Positions 1 to 9,321 of a stretch of 40,014 nt of DNA are shown here, one piece after another. Within the stretch, counting starts at the first letter, position 1. Each line of letters starts with the position of its first letter. A program made the position numbers and the translations under genes. Location: assembly GCA_031262385.1 (NCBI GenBank), contig JAISHU010000159.1, positions 1-40,014 of the forward strand. Direction: 5' to 3'. This stretch comes from Mediterranea sp. (in: CFB group bacteria) (lineage in GTDB: Bacteria > Bacteroidota > Bacteroidia > Bacteroidales > Bacteroidaceae). The notes beneath the pieces are model-generated. The model made no database searches. It was not told the DNA's origin and saw only the letters and a list, made by a program, of their open reading frames with translations.

Positions 1-1
1 G

Positions 2-220
2 TCGATATTGGTGCTTACCTGCTTGATATTCCTTACGGCAAACATGGGCTTGGCTATGAACGGCACCATGACCGTCATATCGGTGGTATTCAACATCTTC
101 ATGAATGCGTTGGAAGTGCTTATTGCTTTCATTCAGGCGTATGTGTTTACCATGCTGTCGGCAGTATTCATAGGGTTGGCACAAGAAAAAGAAGAGAAGA
201 AAATTAAAATCAATCATTAA
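2..220 (+). CDS. atpB: ATP synthase Fo subunit a, C-terminal end (partial)
   Basis: Subunit a of the membrane Fo sector forms the two proton half-channels beside the c-ring. Only the last 72 codons are present; the gene starts before the window. The visible part is two hydrophobic segments with the family's final helix, including [16 protein letters not shown], which matches the conserved LE..IAxIQAYVF signature, followed by a short charged tail ([12 protein letters not shown]). The reading frame is open from the first bases and stops at 220. atpE follows 21 bases later, so it is clearly part of the atp operon. The identification rests on the signature and the neighbours. Confidence 0.95.
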   Translation, partial: SILVLTCLIFLTANMGLAMNGTMTVISVVFNIFMNALEVLIAFIQAYVFTMLSAVFIGLAQEKEEKKIKINH

Positions 221-235
221 TAACTCAAAAATTAG

Positions 236-499
<264 letters not shown>

Positions 500-509
500 A
501 AGCTGAGAC

Positions 510-1016
510 ATGTCACTGTTACTACCCGATTCGGGACTGCTGTTTTGGATGACGCTGACTTTCGGCATCGTCTTCGTAGTGCTGGCTAAGTTCGGCTTTC
601 CGGTTATTACCAAGATGGTGGAGGGGCGCAAGCTATACATCGACCAATCCTTGGCGGTAGCCAAAGAAGCCAACGAACAAATAGCCAAGCTCAAACAAGA
701 AAATGCCACGCTGATAGCCAATGCCAACAAAGAACAGGGACGAATCATCAAAGAAGCCATGCAGGAACGCGACAAAATCATTGCCCAAGCTCAACAGCAA
801 GCCAAGATTGCTGCACAGAAAGAGCTGGACGAGGTGAAGGAGCGTATCCGTCAAGAGAAAGAAGAGGCTATCCGTTCTATTCGCAGACAGGTTGCTTCCC
901 TCTCGGTAGATATTGCCGAGAAGGTGATTCGCAAACAACTCGACGACGAAAAAGAACAGATGGGCATGATAGACCGTATGTTGGACGACGCACTCGCCGC
1001 GGCTAAAGCAAACTAA
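510..1016 (+). CDS. atpF: ATP synthase Fo subunit b
   Basis: Peripheral-stalk subunit that links the membrane sector to F1. The 168 residues comprise one N-terminal membrane helix (about residues 9-30, [18 protein letters not shown]) and then a long charged, Ala/Gln/Glu/Lys-rich coiled coil to the C-terminus, which is the standard architecture and length of the family. It lies 10 bases after atpE and 5 before atpH in the same operon. There is a single b gene here and no b' paralogue in the visible part. Confidence 0.96.
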   Translation: MSLLLPDSGLLFWMTLTFGIVFVVLAKFGFPVITKMVEGRKLYIDQSLAVAKEANEQIAKLKQENATLIANANKEQGRIIKEAMQERDKIIAQAQQQAKIAAQKELDEVKERIRQEKEEAIRSIRRQVASLSVDIAEKVIRKQLDDEKEQMGMIDRMLDDALAAAKAN

Positions 1017-1021
1017 CAACA

Positions 1022-1582
1022 ATGGATATAGGTATCATAGCATCGCGCTACGCCAAAGCGTTGCTGAAGTATGGCAACGACACCGGCACCGAAGAACGCA
1101 TCTACAACGAAGTGCGCATACTGGAACAAAGCTTTCGCCGACATCCCAACCTGCGCGACGCATTGGCGAACCCCGTACTGACCATTCGCGATAAGTTTAC
1201 GCTTATCGGCATAGCCACCGCGGGCGAAGGCGATGTGAGCCACGAGTTTAACCGCTTCATCACCTTGGTGTTGAAAAACCGGCGCGAACAATATCTACAC
1301 TACATCTGCCTCTCGTTTCTAAACCTCTACCGACGGTCGCACCACATTGCCACGGTGAAAATGATTACCGCAGTACCCGCTCAGCGGGCTGTGTGGGAAC
1401 GCGTTCGTAAACGTGCCCGCAAACTGCTGCATGCTAACATCGAACTCCACACCGAAGTAGACCCCTCTATCGAAGGCGGATTTATCATCGACATGGACGA
1501 CTATCGACTGGATGCCAGCATAGCCACACAACTAAAACGAGTGAAACAACAATTCATAGACAAGAACAGAAGATTAGTTTGA
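1022..1582 (+). CDS. atpH: ATP synthase F1 subunit delta
   Basis: Delta (OSCP) subunit that joins the peripheral stalk to the top of F1. The 186-residue length is normal. The N-terminal helical domain starts MDIGIIASRYAKALLKYG, matching the family's A.RYAKAL motif. The C-terminal end IEGGFIIDMDDYRLDASIATQLKRV corresponds to the conserved GG(F/L)..(I/V)......D.S(I/V)..(Q/R)L signature in divided form. It follows atpF by 5 bases. Unlike the other atp genes it is separated from the next gene by 85 bases that carry a repeated leader sequence. Confidence 0.95.
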   Translation: MDIGIIASRYAKALLKYGNDTGTEERIYNEVRILEQSFRRHPNLRDALANPVLTIRDKFTLIGIATAGEGDVSHEFNRFITLVLKNRREQYLHYICLSFLNLYRRSHHIATVKMITAVPAQRAVWERVRKRARKLLHANIELHTEVDPSIEGGFIIDMDDYRLDASIATQLKRVKQQFIDKNRRLV

Positions 1583-1667
1583 GTTTATGAGGTTATGAGG
1601 CTGTGAGTTTTTAAGGAACCTCACGCACTCAAAAACTTAGAACTCAAAAACTTAAAAACTAAAACAA
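1583..1667 (+). repeat. A-rich leader repeat between atpH and atpA
   Basis: This 85-base spacer is unusual in an otherwise tight operon. It contains an inverted pair GAGGTT (1589-1594) / AACCTC (1617-1622), then two copies of ACTCAAAAACTTA-type sequence ending in CTTAAAAACTAAAAC just before the atpA start. The sequence at 1637-1665 closely matches the patatin leader on the other strand (16790-16829), and a shorter relative precedes atpE. The function is unknown: it could be a translation enhancer, a processing or stabilising element, or a simple-sequence expansion. Confidence 0.55.
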
Positions 1668-3251
1668 ATGGATATAAAAGCAAGTGAAGTCTCCGACATC
1701 CTGCGCAAGCAATTGGAGGGCATTGATACCCGCGTGCAACTCGACGAAATAGGCACCGTACTGCAAGTGAGCGACGGCGTGGCACGTATATACGGATTGC
1801 ACAACGCCGAAGCCAACGAACTGCTGGAGTTCGAAAACGGTATCATGGCAATTGTGATGAACCTCGAAGAGGACAATGTGGGCGCCGTATTACTGGGACC
1901 TACCGACAAGATAAAAGAGGGCTTTACGGTGAAACGTACCAAACGCATCGCTTCTATCCGTGCGGGCGAAGGTATGTTGGGACGCGTGATTGATACGCTG
2001 GGCGAACCGCTCGACGGCAAAGGTGCCATTGAAGGCGAACTCTTTGAGATGCCGCTGGAACGCAAAGCACCGGGCGTCATCTTCCGCCAGCCGGTAAACG
2101 AACCGCTGCAAACGGGACTGAAAGCCGTAGATTCCATGATTCCTATCGGACGCGGACAGCGCGAGCTGATTATCGGCGACCGTCAGACAGGCAAAACGGC
2201 TATTGCCATAGATACCATTATCAACCAACGTGCCAATTACGAAGCGGGCGACCCCGTCTATTGTATCTACGTGGCTATCGGACAAAAAGGTTCGACGGTG
2301 GCTTCTATCGTTAACACACTGCGCGAGAACGGTGCCATGGACTACACCATTGTAGTGGCTGCCACTGCCGGAGACCCCGCTGCCGTACAGTATTACGCTC
2401 CCTTTGCAGGTGCAGCTATCGGCGAATATTTCCGCGACACCGGTCGCAATGCGTTGGTGGTTTACGACGACCTTTCCAAACAGGCTGTCTCTTACCGCGA
2501 AGTATCGCTTATCTTGCGACGCCCTTCGGGACGCGAAGCCTATCCGGGAGATATTTTCTACTTACATTCGCGCTTGCTGGAACGTGCCGCACGCATCATC
2601 AACCAACAAGAGGTAGCCGCACAGATGAACGACTTGCCCGACAGCCTGCAAGGCAAAGTGAAAGGGGGCGGTTCGCTTACCGCACTGCCTATCATCGAAA
2701 CGCAAGCAGGCGACGTATCGGCTTACATCCCTACCAACGTGATTTCGATTACCGACGGACAGATATTCCTCGATACCGACCTCTTCAACCAAGGCAACCG
2801 ACCGGCTATCAATGTCGGCATATCGGTGAGCCGTGTGGGTGGCAATGCTCAGATAAAGGCAATGAAGAAAGTGGCAGGTACGCTCAAGATAGACCAAGCA
2901 CAATACCGCGAACTGGAATCGTTCTCTAAATTCAGCGGAGACATGGATGCTGTTACGGCACTTACCATAGACAAAGGACAAAAGAATGCCCGCCTGCTGG
3001 TGCAGCCGCAATACAATCCGATGCCCGTAGAAAAGCAAGTAGCCATACTCTACTGCGGCACGCACGGTTTGCTGCGCAACGTTGCGCAGGACAAAGTGTC
3101 GGAATTTGAAGAAGGATTTCTCGCCAAACTGGAAACCGACCACCGCACCGATGTGCTGGATGTGTTGAAAACCGGAGCCATTGACGACACGGTTACCAAA
3201 ATTATCGAAGAGACGGCAGCAGCAGTTGCCCAACAATACCAAGCATCATGA
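1668..3251 (+). CDS. atpA: ATP synthase F1 subunit alpha
   Basis: Non-catalytic nucleotide-binding subunit of the F1 hexamer. The 527 residues are slightly longer than the usual 500-515. The Walker A motif GDRQTGKT is at residues 170-177. The start [18 protein letters not shown] matches the N-terminal region that binds delta. Later family signatures include [12 protein letters not shown] and the alpha/beta signature region [14 protein letters not shown]. The stop overlaps the atpG start by 4 bp (ATGA at 3248-3251), indicating translational coupling. The catalytic beta gene atpD and atpC are not in the window; in Bacteroidales they usually lie upstream of atpB. Confidence 0.98.
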   Translation: MDIKASEVSDILRKQLEGIDTRVQLDEIGTVLQVSDGVARIYGLHNAEANELLEFENGIMAIVMNLEEDNVGAVLLGPTDKIKEGFTVKRTKRIASIRAGEGMLGRVIDTLGEPLDGKGAIEGELFEMPLERKAPGVIFRQPVNEPLQTGLKAVDSMIPIGRGQRELIIGDRQTGKTAIAIDTIINQRANYEAGDPVYCIYVAIGQKGSTVASIVNTLRENGAMDYTIVVAATAGDPAAVQYYAPFAGAAIGEYFRDTGRNALVVYDDLSKQAVSYREVSLILRRPSGREAYPGDIFYLHSRLLERAARIINQQEVAAQMNDLPDSLQGKVKGGGSLTALPIIETQAGDVSAYIPTNVISITDGQIFLDTDLFNQGNRPAINVGISVSRVGGNAQIKAMKKVAGTLKIDQAQYRELESFSKFSGDMDAVTALTIDKGQKNARLLVQPQYNPMPVEKQVAILYCGTHGLLRNVAQDKVSEFEEGFLAKLETDHRTDVLDVLKTGAIDDTVTKIIEETAAAVAQQYQAS

Positions 3252-4159
3252 GTTCACTCAAAGAGATAAAGAATCGCATCAACTCCGTCAAGAGCACCCG
3301 CCAAATCACATCGGCGATGAAAATGGTGGCATCCGCCAAGCTGCACAAGGCACAAGCCCGCATCAGCAACATGCTGCCTTATCAACAAAAGCTGCACGGC
3401 ATACTTACGCGATTCCTTTCGACCGACACTGCCTTTCGTACGCCTTACACAGAAGTACGACCGGTGCAAAAGATAGCCATTGTGGTGTGCTCGTCCAACA
3501 GTGCCTTGTGCGGTGCTTTTAACGCCAACATCTCCAAAATGCTGGAAAGCACACTCGAAGCATACCGTTCGTTGGGAAAGGATAACATCTTTGTCTACCC
3601 CATAGGTAAGAAGGTTGAAACCGCCACCCGCAAACTGGGTTATACACCGCAAGGCAGTTTTACCGAGCTTGCCGAAAAGCCTTCGTTTGCCGGCACCGTC
3701 CAACTCTCCGAACTGCTTATGAAGCAGTTTGCCGAGAAGCAGATAGACCGTGTGGAACTGATATATCATCACTTTAAATCCACCGGCAATCAGGTATTGA
3801 CACACGAAACATTCTTGCCCATCGACCTAAATGCCGAAAAAGCGGAAGGAGAAAGTAAGGAAGCGGAAGGAGAAAACAAAGAAACGGCAAACACACAAGG
3901 CTATACGAACGACTACATTGTAGAACCTTCGGTAGAAGAGTTCGTTACCGCCTTGTTGCCCCGCACACTCAATCAAAAGCTCTACACCATGCTTGCCGAC
4001 AGCAACGTTTCGGAGCACGCCGCACGCATGCTTGCCATGCAAACAGCCACCGACAATGCCAATACACTGATTCAAGATTTGACGAAGCAATACAATAAGA
4101 GTCGTCAGCAAGCTATCACCAACGAATTGCTGGATATTGTCGGAGGAAGCATGAAGTAA
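3248..4159 (+). CDS. atpG: ATP synthase F1 subunit gamma
   Basis: Central rotor shaft of F1. The N-terminus ([20 protein letters not shown], residues 7-26) and the C-terminus ([20 protein letters not shown], residues 264-283) are the two halves of the antiparallel coiled coil, both well conserved. The protein is 303 residues, a little longer than usual. The extra length is a hydrophilic acidic stretch at about residues 195-218, built from two tandem AEGE(S/N)KE heptads encoded by a 21-bp direct duplication (3842-3862 and 3863-3883). The insert lies in the globular domain, not in the shaft. The gene is coupled to atpA by a 4-bp overlap. Confidence 0.97.
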   Translation: MSSLKEIKNRINSVKSTRQITSAMKMVASAKLHKAQARISNMLPYQQKLHGILTRFLSTDTAFRTPYTEVRPVQKIAIVVCSSNSALCGAFNANISKMLESTLEAYRSLGKDNIFVYPIGKKVETATRKLGYTPQGSFTELAEKPSFAGTVQLSELLMKQFAEKQIDRVELIYHHFKSTGNQVLTHETFLPIDLNAEKAEGESKEAEGENKETANTQGYTNDYIVEPSVEEFVTALLPRTLNQKLYTMLADSNVSEHAARMLAMQTATDNANTLIQDLTKQYNKSRQQAITNELLDIVGGSMK

Positions 4160-4170
4160 CCTCCGACAAT
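4136..4170. terminator. Hairpin between convergent atpG and mrp
   Basis: A perfect 11-bp inverted repeat, ATTGTCGGAGG (4136-4146) and CCTCCGACAAT (4160-4170), with a 13-base loop that contains the atpG stop codon. It sits exactly between two convergent genes, as expected for a shared bidirectional terminator. There is no clear T-run on either side, so it may act as an RNA 3'-end stabiliser as much as a terminator. Confidence 0.55.
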
Positions 4171-4177
4171 CTGTTTG

Positions 4178-5278
4178 CTAATGCTGCACCCGCACCACTT
4201 CGGTGGGTGCCTGCTCCACATTGCGACGATCTACCTGACGCACCACGGCAGCAGCAAACTGCAAGAAGGCATTGCCGGTGTCACTATCGCCGTTGAGTGC
4301 TACGGGTGTACCCTTGTCGCCGCTTTCGCAGATACTTTGCACAAGGGGAATTTGCCCCAGCAAGGGCACGTGCATCTCTTCCGCCAACTGCTTGGCACCC
4401 TCTTTCCCAAAGATATAATAACGATTCTCGGGTAGTTCGGCAGGCGTAAACCATGCCATATTCTCTACCAACCCAAGAATGGGGACATTCACCTTGTCGT
4501 TGGTAAACATGTTAATGCCTTTGCGGGCATCCGCCAAGGCAACAGCCTGTGGAGTACTTACCACCACTACGCCCGTCATGGCAAGGGTTTGCACGATCGT
4601 AAGGTGTATGTCGCTGGTACCGGGAGGCAAGTCTATGAGGAAGTAATCCAGTTCTCCCCAAGCGGCATCGCCGATGAGTTGCTTCAGCGCATTACCCGCC
4701 ATGCCGCCACGCCACAAAGTAGCTTGGTCGGGGTCGACAAAGAAGCCGATAGAGAGCAACTTCACGCCATACCTTTCGATAGGTACAATCAAGTCGCGCC
4801 CATCGATATGCTCGGAATAGGGACGTGCATCTTCCACCTGAAACATTTTGGGCACGGAAGGACCGAAAATATCGGCATCCAACAATCCCACACGATAACC
4901 CAGTTTAGCCAGTGCCACGGCAAGATTGGCAGCAACAGTAGATTTCCCCACCCCGCCTTTACCGGAGGATATGCCTATAATATTCTTAACCTGCGGAAGC
5001 AACTTGCCCGGTTCGGGACGCGGAGCTTGTCGGCTTTCGGTGGTAATGGTAACTTCTACTTCGGGAGATATTTGTGCATGAATGGCAGCTTCCGCCGCCT
5101 TCAGCAACGACTTCATAAAAGGGTCGGTAGGTTTTTCAAAGATAAGCGAGAAGCTTACCTTCATTCCGTCGATGCGCAGATTGTCGGCAATCATACCGGC
5201 TTCCGCCAAATTCTTGCCCGTGCCGGGATAGCGCACGGTAGAGAGTGCATCGATAATCAATTGAGGATAAAGTGTCAT
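4178..5278 (-). CDS. mrp: Mrp/ApbC-type P-loop ATPase, iron-sulfur cluster carrier
   Basis: Predicted ATP-dependent carrier that delivers Fe-S clusters to apoproteins in the cytoplasm. The N-terminal MIP18/DUF59-like domain (about residues 1-85) is followed by the deviant Walker A motif GKGGVGKS (residues 106-113) and the MinD/ParA-type motifs LLDADIFGPS and DLPPGTSD. I chose the ATG at 5278 (MTLYPQLI); extending upstream needs a TTG at 5287. The CxxC that most Mrp proteins use to hold the cluster is absent: the equivalent segment reads ENMAWFTPAELPENRYYIFG. The gene follows trmB by 10 bases and is probably in its operon. Confidence 0.93.
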   Translation of the reverse strand: MTLYPQLIIDALSTVRYPGTGKNLAEAGMIADNLRIDGMKVSFSLIFEKPTDPFMKSLLKAAEAAIHAQISPEVEVTITTESRQAPRPEPGKLLPQVKNIIGISSGKGGVGKSTVAANLAVALAKLGYRVGLLDADIFGPSVPKMFQVEDARPYSEHIDGRDLIVPIERYGVKLLSIGFFVDPDQATLWRGGMAGNALKQLIGDAAWGELDYFLIDLPPGTSDIHLTIVQTLAMTGVVVVSTPQAVALADARKGINMFTNDKVNVPILGLVENMAWFTPAELPENRYYIFGKEGAKQLAEEMHVPLLGQIPLVQSICESGDKGTPVALNGDSDTGNAFLQFAAAVVRQVDRRNVEQAPTEVVRVQH

Positions 5279-5288
5279 AACTATCAAT

Positions 5289-6047
5289 TTATTTACTCAT
5301 CGCCAGCCCGCTACGTTTGTCGCGTCCGTAACTGCGATACTCGTCCAATTCTATTTCAATGTCGGGTTCACGAAGCGTGCCCGTCTGCGGCAGGCGAAAG
5401 CGGATGTACTTGATGTTCAGTCCGCGTGCCAGCCATTGTTGTTCGTAGTAGGTTTTAATACTGAGAATTTCGTCGGCTTGCCCCGTGTGGTACAAGTCGT
5501 CGGTCATTACCTCTACCGGCAGATTGTTTTCTTCAATCATCAGTCGTGTGTAGGTAAACATAAAATTACTGTCTGTTTTCAGATGAATCACCCCATCGGG
5601 TTTTAGGAACTTGCGGTAACGCTCCATAAAATAGGTAGATGTCAGCCGCTTGGTAGCTTTCTTCATTTGCGGGTCGGAGAAGGTGAGCCATATTTCGCTT
5701 ACCTCGCCCGATGCAAAAAAACGGTCGATAATTTCGATGTTGGTACGCAAAAAGGCAACGTTGGTCATGCCGGTTTGCAATGCCTCGGTAGCACCCGACC
5801 ACATGCGCGAGCCTTTGATGTCTACCCCTATAAAATTCTTTTCGGGAAACATTCTTCCCAACCCCACGGTGTACTCACCACGTCCGCAACCCAACTCCAA
5901 AACAATGGGACGGTCGTTCTTAAAGAACGACTCGCCCCACTTTCCTTTGTTGGTAAAAGAGACGTCATCGGCTACCGAATAGGGATATTCAAAAACGTGC
6001 GGATAGCTTGCCATATCGGCAAACTTAGCTAATTTACCTTTACCCAT
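5289..6047 (-). CDS. trmB: tRNA (guanine-N7-)-methyltransferase
   Basis: SAM-dependent enzyme that makes m7G46 in the variable loop of tRNAs. The SAM-binding motif [12 protein letters not shown] lies at residues 49-60, followed by [13 protein letters not shown] (motif II) and the TrmB-specific region [19 protein letters not shown]; the canonical form has W.(F/T)FPDP..K..H.KRR, so [13 protein letters not shown] is a diverged but recognisable version. At 252 residues the length is normal. The start ATG shares one base with the stop of the upstream DUF975 gene (TAATG), and mrp follows 10 bases after the stop, giving a three-gene operon. Confidence 0.92.
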   Translation of the reverse strand: MGKGKLAKFADMASYPHVFEYPYSVADDVSFTNKGKWGESFFKNDRPIVLELGCGRGEYTVGLGRMFPEKNFIGVDIKGSRMWSGATEALQTGMTNVAFLRTNIEIIDRFFASGEVSEIWLTFSDPQMKKATKRLTSTYFMERYRKFLKPDGVIHLKTDSNFMFTYTRLMIEENNLPVEVMTDDLYHTGQADEILSIKTYYEQQWLARGLNIKYIRFRLPQTGTLREPDIEIELDEYRSYGRDKRSGLAMSK

Positions 6048-6739
6048 TAATTTTCCGTAACAATTATTTCTTCTTCAACAATCACTGTCATGCCGAGTTC
6101 CTCCTTGAGATTATCGTAGAAGGCTGCCCTTGTAGTCGAGAAATAAGGTATAAGGAAGAAGAATCCGATACCTAATGTAAGGATACAAAGTAAGACCCAG
6201 CCTATAAAGCTCAAATCAAGTAGGAACAACCTCATCTTTTGACCTCTCATCATCTGCATGCTTAGTTCAATGGCACCATCGTACTTCAAGTCCGGACGTT
6301 CTTTCAGCACATAGGGAGTCATGGCATACGAATAGCTCTTGACGATACCGGGAATAATCAGTAACAACAACCATAAGAGTACATAAAGTCCTCGTATAAA
6401 GAGAGTCCCCCAAATACGCAGATAGTCTTTAAATCCGCTGATCAGGGTGGCAAAGAGGGGCTTTGAGCCACGTTTCACTTCGAGCATAAGAATGTCAAAG
6501 CCATAATCCAACAGAGTTAAAATAAAGAGATAGAGGATACTGGCTAATGAGAGCCATAAGGGATTATAAATAGTTACAAATAATTTCCCGCCAATACGTA
6601 CAGTTTCTGAGTCATAATTCTGTATAAAGGAGATGATGCTACCAATTACAATCATTACCAGCGTTATCAACGCTGATTTTAGCCACTTACCTTCCAAGGA
6701 AAGCACGGCTTGGTCTTTCAATTGAGAAAATCGTTTCAT
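6047..6739 (-). CDS. DUF975 family integral membrane protein
   Basis: A 230-residue membrane protein of unknown function. The family starts with a short amphipathic helix ([13 protein letters not shown]) and then several membrane segments: about residues 23-40, 55-75, 110-135 ([20 protein letters not shown]) and 170-195. The [18 protein letters not shown] region and the following acidic/hydrophobic helix are the recognisable DUF975 core. It overlaps trmB by one base. No transport or enzymatic signature is visible, and its link to tRNA methylation and Mrp is only one of operon position. Confidence 0.8.
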   Translation of the reverse strand: MKRFSQLKDQAVLSLEGKWLKSALITLVMIVIGSIISFIQNYDSETVRIGGKLFVTIYNPLWLSLASILYLFILTLLDYGFDILMLEVKRGSKPLFATLISGFKDYLRIWGTLFIRGLYVLLWLLLLIIPGIVKSYSYAMTPYVLKERPDLKYDGAIELSMQMMRGQKMRLFLLDLSFIGWVLLCILTLGIGFFFLIPYFSTTRAAFYDNLKEELGMTVIVEEEIIVTEN

Positions 6740-6773
6740 AACAGTGTATTATTAATTGAGATTATAAAAAGTC

Positions 6774-7790
6774 TCAAACAATCGTTACCCACCCGTGTGT
6801 ATCGGGTTCGTCACCATACTGAATGGCACGCAGCTTATGGTAAAGCTTTGTGCAAACCGGTCCGGGCTTTCCGTCTTTGGCTATGACATACGAGTGGTTG
6901 TTGTCGGGGTCGTCGATGCGTTCAATAGGACTGATTACCGCAGCCGTGCCACAGGCTCCCGCCTCTTCGAACGTGCTCAGTTCTTCTTCGGCAATGGGGC
7001 GGCGTTCTACCTTCATACCCATATCTTCGGCGAGTTGCATCAAGCTTTTATTGGTAATGGAAGGCAAGATAGACGACGACAGCGGCGTGATGTAGGTGTT
7101 GTTCTTGATGCCGAAGAAGTTGGCTGCTCCACATTCGTCGATAAACTTCTTCTCTTTGGCATCCAGATAAAACTCCGCCGAATAGCCTGCCGCATGTGCT
7201 TCGTGTCCGGCACGCAAACTGGCGGCATAGTTACCACCCACCTTATAGGTACCTGTACCCAGTGGCGCGGCGCGGTCGTACTTGCGCGTAATAATATAAG
7301 GTGTAGCTGAAAAGCCTCCTTTGAAATAGGGACCCACGGGCGTAACAAATATCAGGAACAGATACTCGTCTGCCGGTTTCACACCCACTTGTGCACCCGT
7401 ACCGATGAGCAACGGACGCAGATAGAGCGAAGCACCGCTTTCGTAGGGAGGCATAAAACGTTCGTTTAACTTCACAACCTTCAAGGCAGCTTCTCTGAAA
7501 CGCTCGGTAGAGAGTTCGGGCATCATAATGCCGCGACAGGTTGATTGCAGTCGTGCCGCGTTCTCTTCCAGGCGGAAGATACGTATCTGTCCGTCCTTTC
7601 CACGAAAAGCCTTTAAGCCTTCGAAAGCTTCTTGCCCGTAGTGCAAACAAGTAGAAGCCATATGCAAAGGAATGGTTTCCTCGCTACTTACTTCGAGTTC
7701 GCCCCATTGACCATTGCGATAATAAATACGTACATTGTAATCTGTTTTAAGATAACCAAACGGTAGGTTTGACCAATCAATTTCTTTCAT
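6774..7790 (-). CDS. ilvE: Branched-chain amino acid aminotransferase
   Basis: PLP enzyme that catalyses the last step of leucine, isoleucine and valine synthesis and the first step of their breakdown (2-oxoacid + glutamate). It belongs to fold type IV. The pyridoxal-binding lysine is K183 in GTGTYKVGGNYAAS, and the class-IV signature region is FIDECGAANFFGI. The start is taken at the ATG 7790 (MKEIDWSNLPFGYLKTDYNV), which fits the family N-terminus and gives 338 residues. The upstream in-frame start at 7823 would place the -7 promoter box inside the coding region. It lies 45 bases after xseB, with its own candidate promoter. Confidence 0.95.
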   Translation of the reverse strand: MKEIDWSNLPFGYLKTDYNVRIYYRNGQWGELEVSSEETIPLHMASTCLHYGQEAFEGLKAFRGKDGQIRIFRLEENAARLQSTCRGIMMPELSTERFREAALKVVKLNERFMPPYESGASLYLRPLLIGTGAQVGVKPADEYLFLIFVTPVGPYFKGGFSATPYIITRKYDRAAPLGTGTYKVGGNYAASLRAGHEAHAAGYSAEFYLDAKEKKFIDECGAANFFGIKNNTYITPLSSSILPSITNKSLMQLAEDMGMKVERRPIAEEELSTFEEAGACGTAAVISPIERIDDPDNNHSYVIAKDGKPGPVCTKLYHKLRAIQYGDEPDTHGWVTIV

Positions 7791-7820
7791 AACTGTTATA
7801 GATTTAAATACTTTAATAGA

Positions 7821-7828
7821 CAAAAGTA
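7821..7828 (-). promoter_or_regulatory. Candidate ilvE promoter -7 box
   Basis: TACTTTTG on the minus strand fits the Bacteroidota -7 consensus TAnnTTTG and lies 30 bases before the chosen ilvE start. I do not see a clear TTTG -33 element at the right distance, so this is only a moderate candidate. Confidence 0.4.
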
Positions 7829-7835
7829 AGGGTTA

Positions 7836-8051
7836 TTATTCATTCTCTTTGTTTCCTTGCAACAATTTTTCAATCTCTTTATCGGCTTTTGTAAGTTTTG
7901 TCTCACAAAAGGCAATGATTACATTGGCTTCTTTTATTTTATCCGCCAGTTCGTCAATCTCCAATTCGTTGCTTTCTATCCGGCGAACGATGTTCTCCAA
8001 ACGGGCTATCGCCTGCGAATAGGTTTCTGTTTTTTTAGGGGTTGCTGACAT
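7836..8051 (-). CDS. xseB: Exodeoxyribonuclease VII small subunit
   Basis: Small helical subunit that binds in several copies along the XseA stalk of exonuclease VII, which degrades single-stranded DNA in both directions. The 71 residues contain the family motif YSQAIARLENIVRRIESNEL (residues 11-30), then ELADKIKEANVIIAFCETKL. It is 7 bases downstream of xseA in the same direction, the usual pairing. The short length is normal. Confidence 0.94.
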   Translation of the reverse strand: MSATPKKTETYSQAIARLENIVRRIESNELEIDELADKIKEANVIIAFCETKLTKADKEIEKLLQGNKENE

Positions 8052-8058
8052 ATTTATA

Positions 8059-9321
8059 TCATTTTAGGGTTCTTCGTTTCGATGAGTCGGTGCTTTGTAC
8101 CACCGATGCCACTCGTCCGTCCGCGAGCAAGGTTTCGATGTTGTCGCCTGCCGCGAGCACGGAAGCGTCTTTTACCGCTTTGCCGTCTTTCAGCGTGATG
8201 CTGTAACCACGGGCTAGCTGCTTTTGAGGCGAAGCATCCGCCACGCTCTGCTTCAACAGTTCCAACCGGTGGCGACGACGTGCCAGCAAAGCCGGAACTG
8301 CCTGCGATAAATTGATTTGCAGAGTAAGCAACCGCATCTTTGCCTCCGGAAAGCGGCGAACCACCAACGCAGGAATGTGGCGACGATAAGCCGAGAGCTG
8401 CCGGTATTCGCCCGCCAAGCGAGCCGAAACACTATAATTCAGTCGGGTCATTAGTTCGCTAAGTTGCCCGCCGGCGTCTTCCATGCAACCTATCAGAAAT
8501 TCGGCGGCAGCCGTAGGCGTCTTCACACGGGTATGTGCCACCGCATCGAGCACAGTGTCATCGCGTTCGTGTCCGATGCCGGTGATAATGGGCAACGGAA
8601 ACTGCGCACATGCCGCAGCCAGCAGATAGGTGTCGAAGCCCGACAAATCGGAGGTGGCACCTCCGCCGCGAATGATAACCACCACATCGAAATGCAGGTT
8701 ATCCGCCATGATGTCATCCAACGCCGACAAGACTGAAGCTTCCACCCGATCGCCCTGCATCAGTGCCGGAAAGAGTCGGGTATAGAAGAAGTAACCGTAT
8801 TCGTTGTTTGCCAACTGATTGCAGAAGTCGTCGTAACCGGCTGCCGTTGCCGATGATATAACGGCGATGCGTTGCGGCAGCATGGGCAACGGAAGTTCTT
8901 TGTTCAGTGTCAGTACCCCTTCTTCTTCGAGTTGCTGCAGAATCTCCCGCCGACGACGTGCCATATCGCCCAACGTGTACGAAGGGTCGATGTCAAGCAC
9001 CGTAAGGCTATATCCATACAGTTCGTGAAACTGCACCGTCACCTTTACCAGCACCTTGATACCCGAAGTAAACAACTGTCCCGTGCTTTCTTCGAAATAG
9101 GCTTTCAGCAAGCCGAACACATTCGCCCAAATGACACCTCGTGCCTTGGCGACCAGATTGTTTCCGCGCGCATCTTTCTGAAGAAACTCCAGATAGCAAT
9201 GCCCCGTGACATTGGTGCGCACATCGCTGAGTTCGGCGTGCACCCAATACTCGTCGGGCATACATTGTGCCAAGCTCCGACGTACCAGTTCGTTGAGTTC
9301 AAAAAGTGAGAGTGCATCCAT
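8059..9321 (-). CDS. xseA: Exodeoxyribonuclease VII large subunit
   Basis: Catalytic subunit of exonuclease VII, acting in DNA repair on single-stranded ends. The N-terminal OB-fold is at about residues 1-105 (FELNELVRRSLAQCMPDEYW, AELSDVRTNVTGHCYLEF). The central catalytic domain contains IAVISSATAAGYDDF, VVIIRGGGATSDLSGFD and GIGHERDDTVLDAVAHTRVK. A basic, helical C-terminal stalk ends in QLARGYSITLKDGK. At 420 residues the length is normal. The start codon directly abuts the stop of the upstream protease gene, so the two are probably co-transcribed. Confidence 0.95.
   Translation of the reverse strand: MDALSLFELNELVRRSLAQCMPDEYWVHAELSDVRTNVTGHCYLEFLQKDARGNNLVAKARGVIWANVFGLLKAYFEESTGQLFTSGIKVLVKVTVQFHELYGYSLTVLDIDPSYTLGDMARRRREILQQLEEEGVLTLNKELPLPMLPQRIAVISSATAAGYDDFCNQLANNEYGYFFYTRLFPALMQGDRVEASVLSALDDIMADNLHFDVVVIIRGGGATSDLSGFDTYLLAAACAQFPLPIITGIGHERDDTVLDAVAHTRVKTPTAAAEFLIGCMEDAGGQLSELMTRLNYSVSARLAGEYRQLSAYRRHIPALVVRRFPEAKMRLLTLQINLSQAVPALLARRRHRLELLKQSVADASPQKQLARGYSITLKDGKAVKDASVLAAGDNIETLLADGRVASVVQSTDSSKRRTLK

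Noticed and set aside
6750-6780. Terminator after ilvE
   Set aside because: TTGAGA/TCTCAA gives only a 6-bp A/T-rich stem without a T-run after it; too weak to call.
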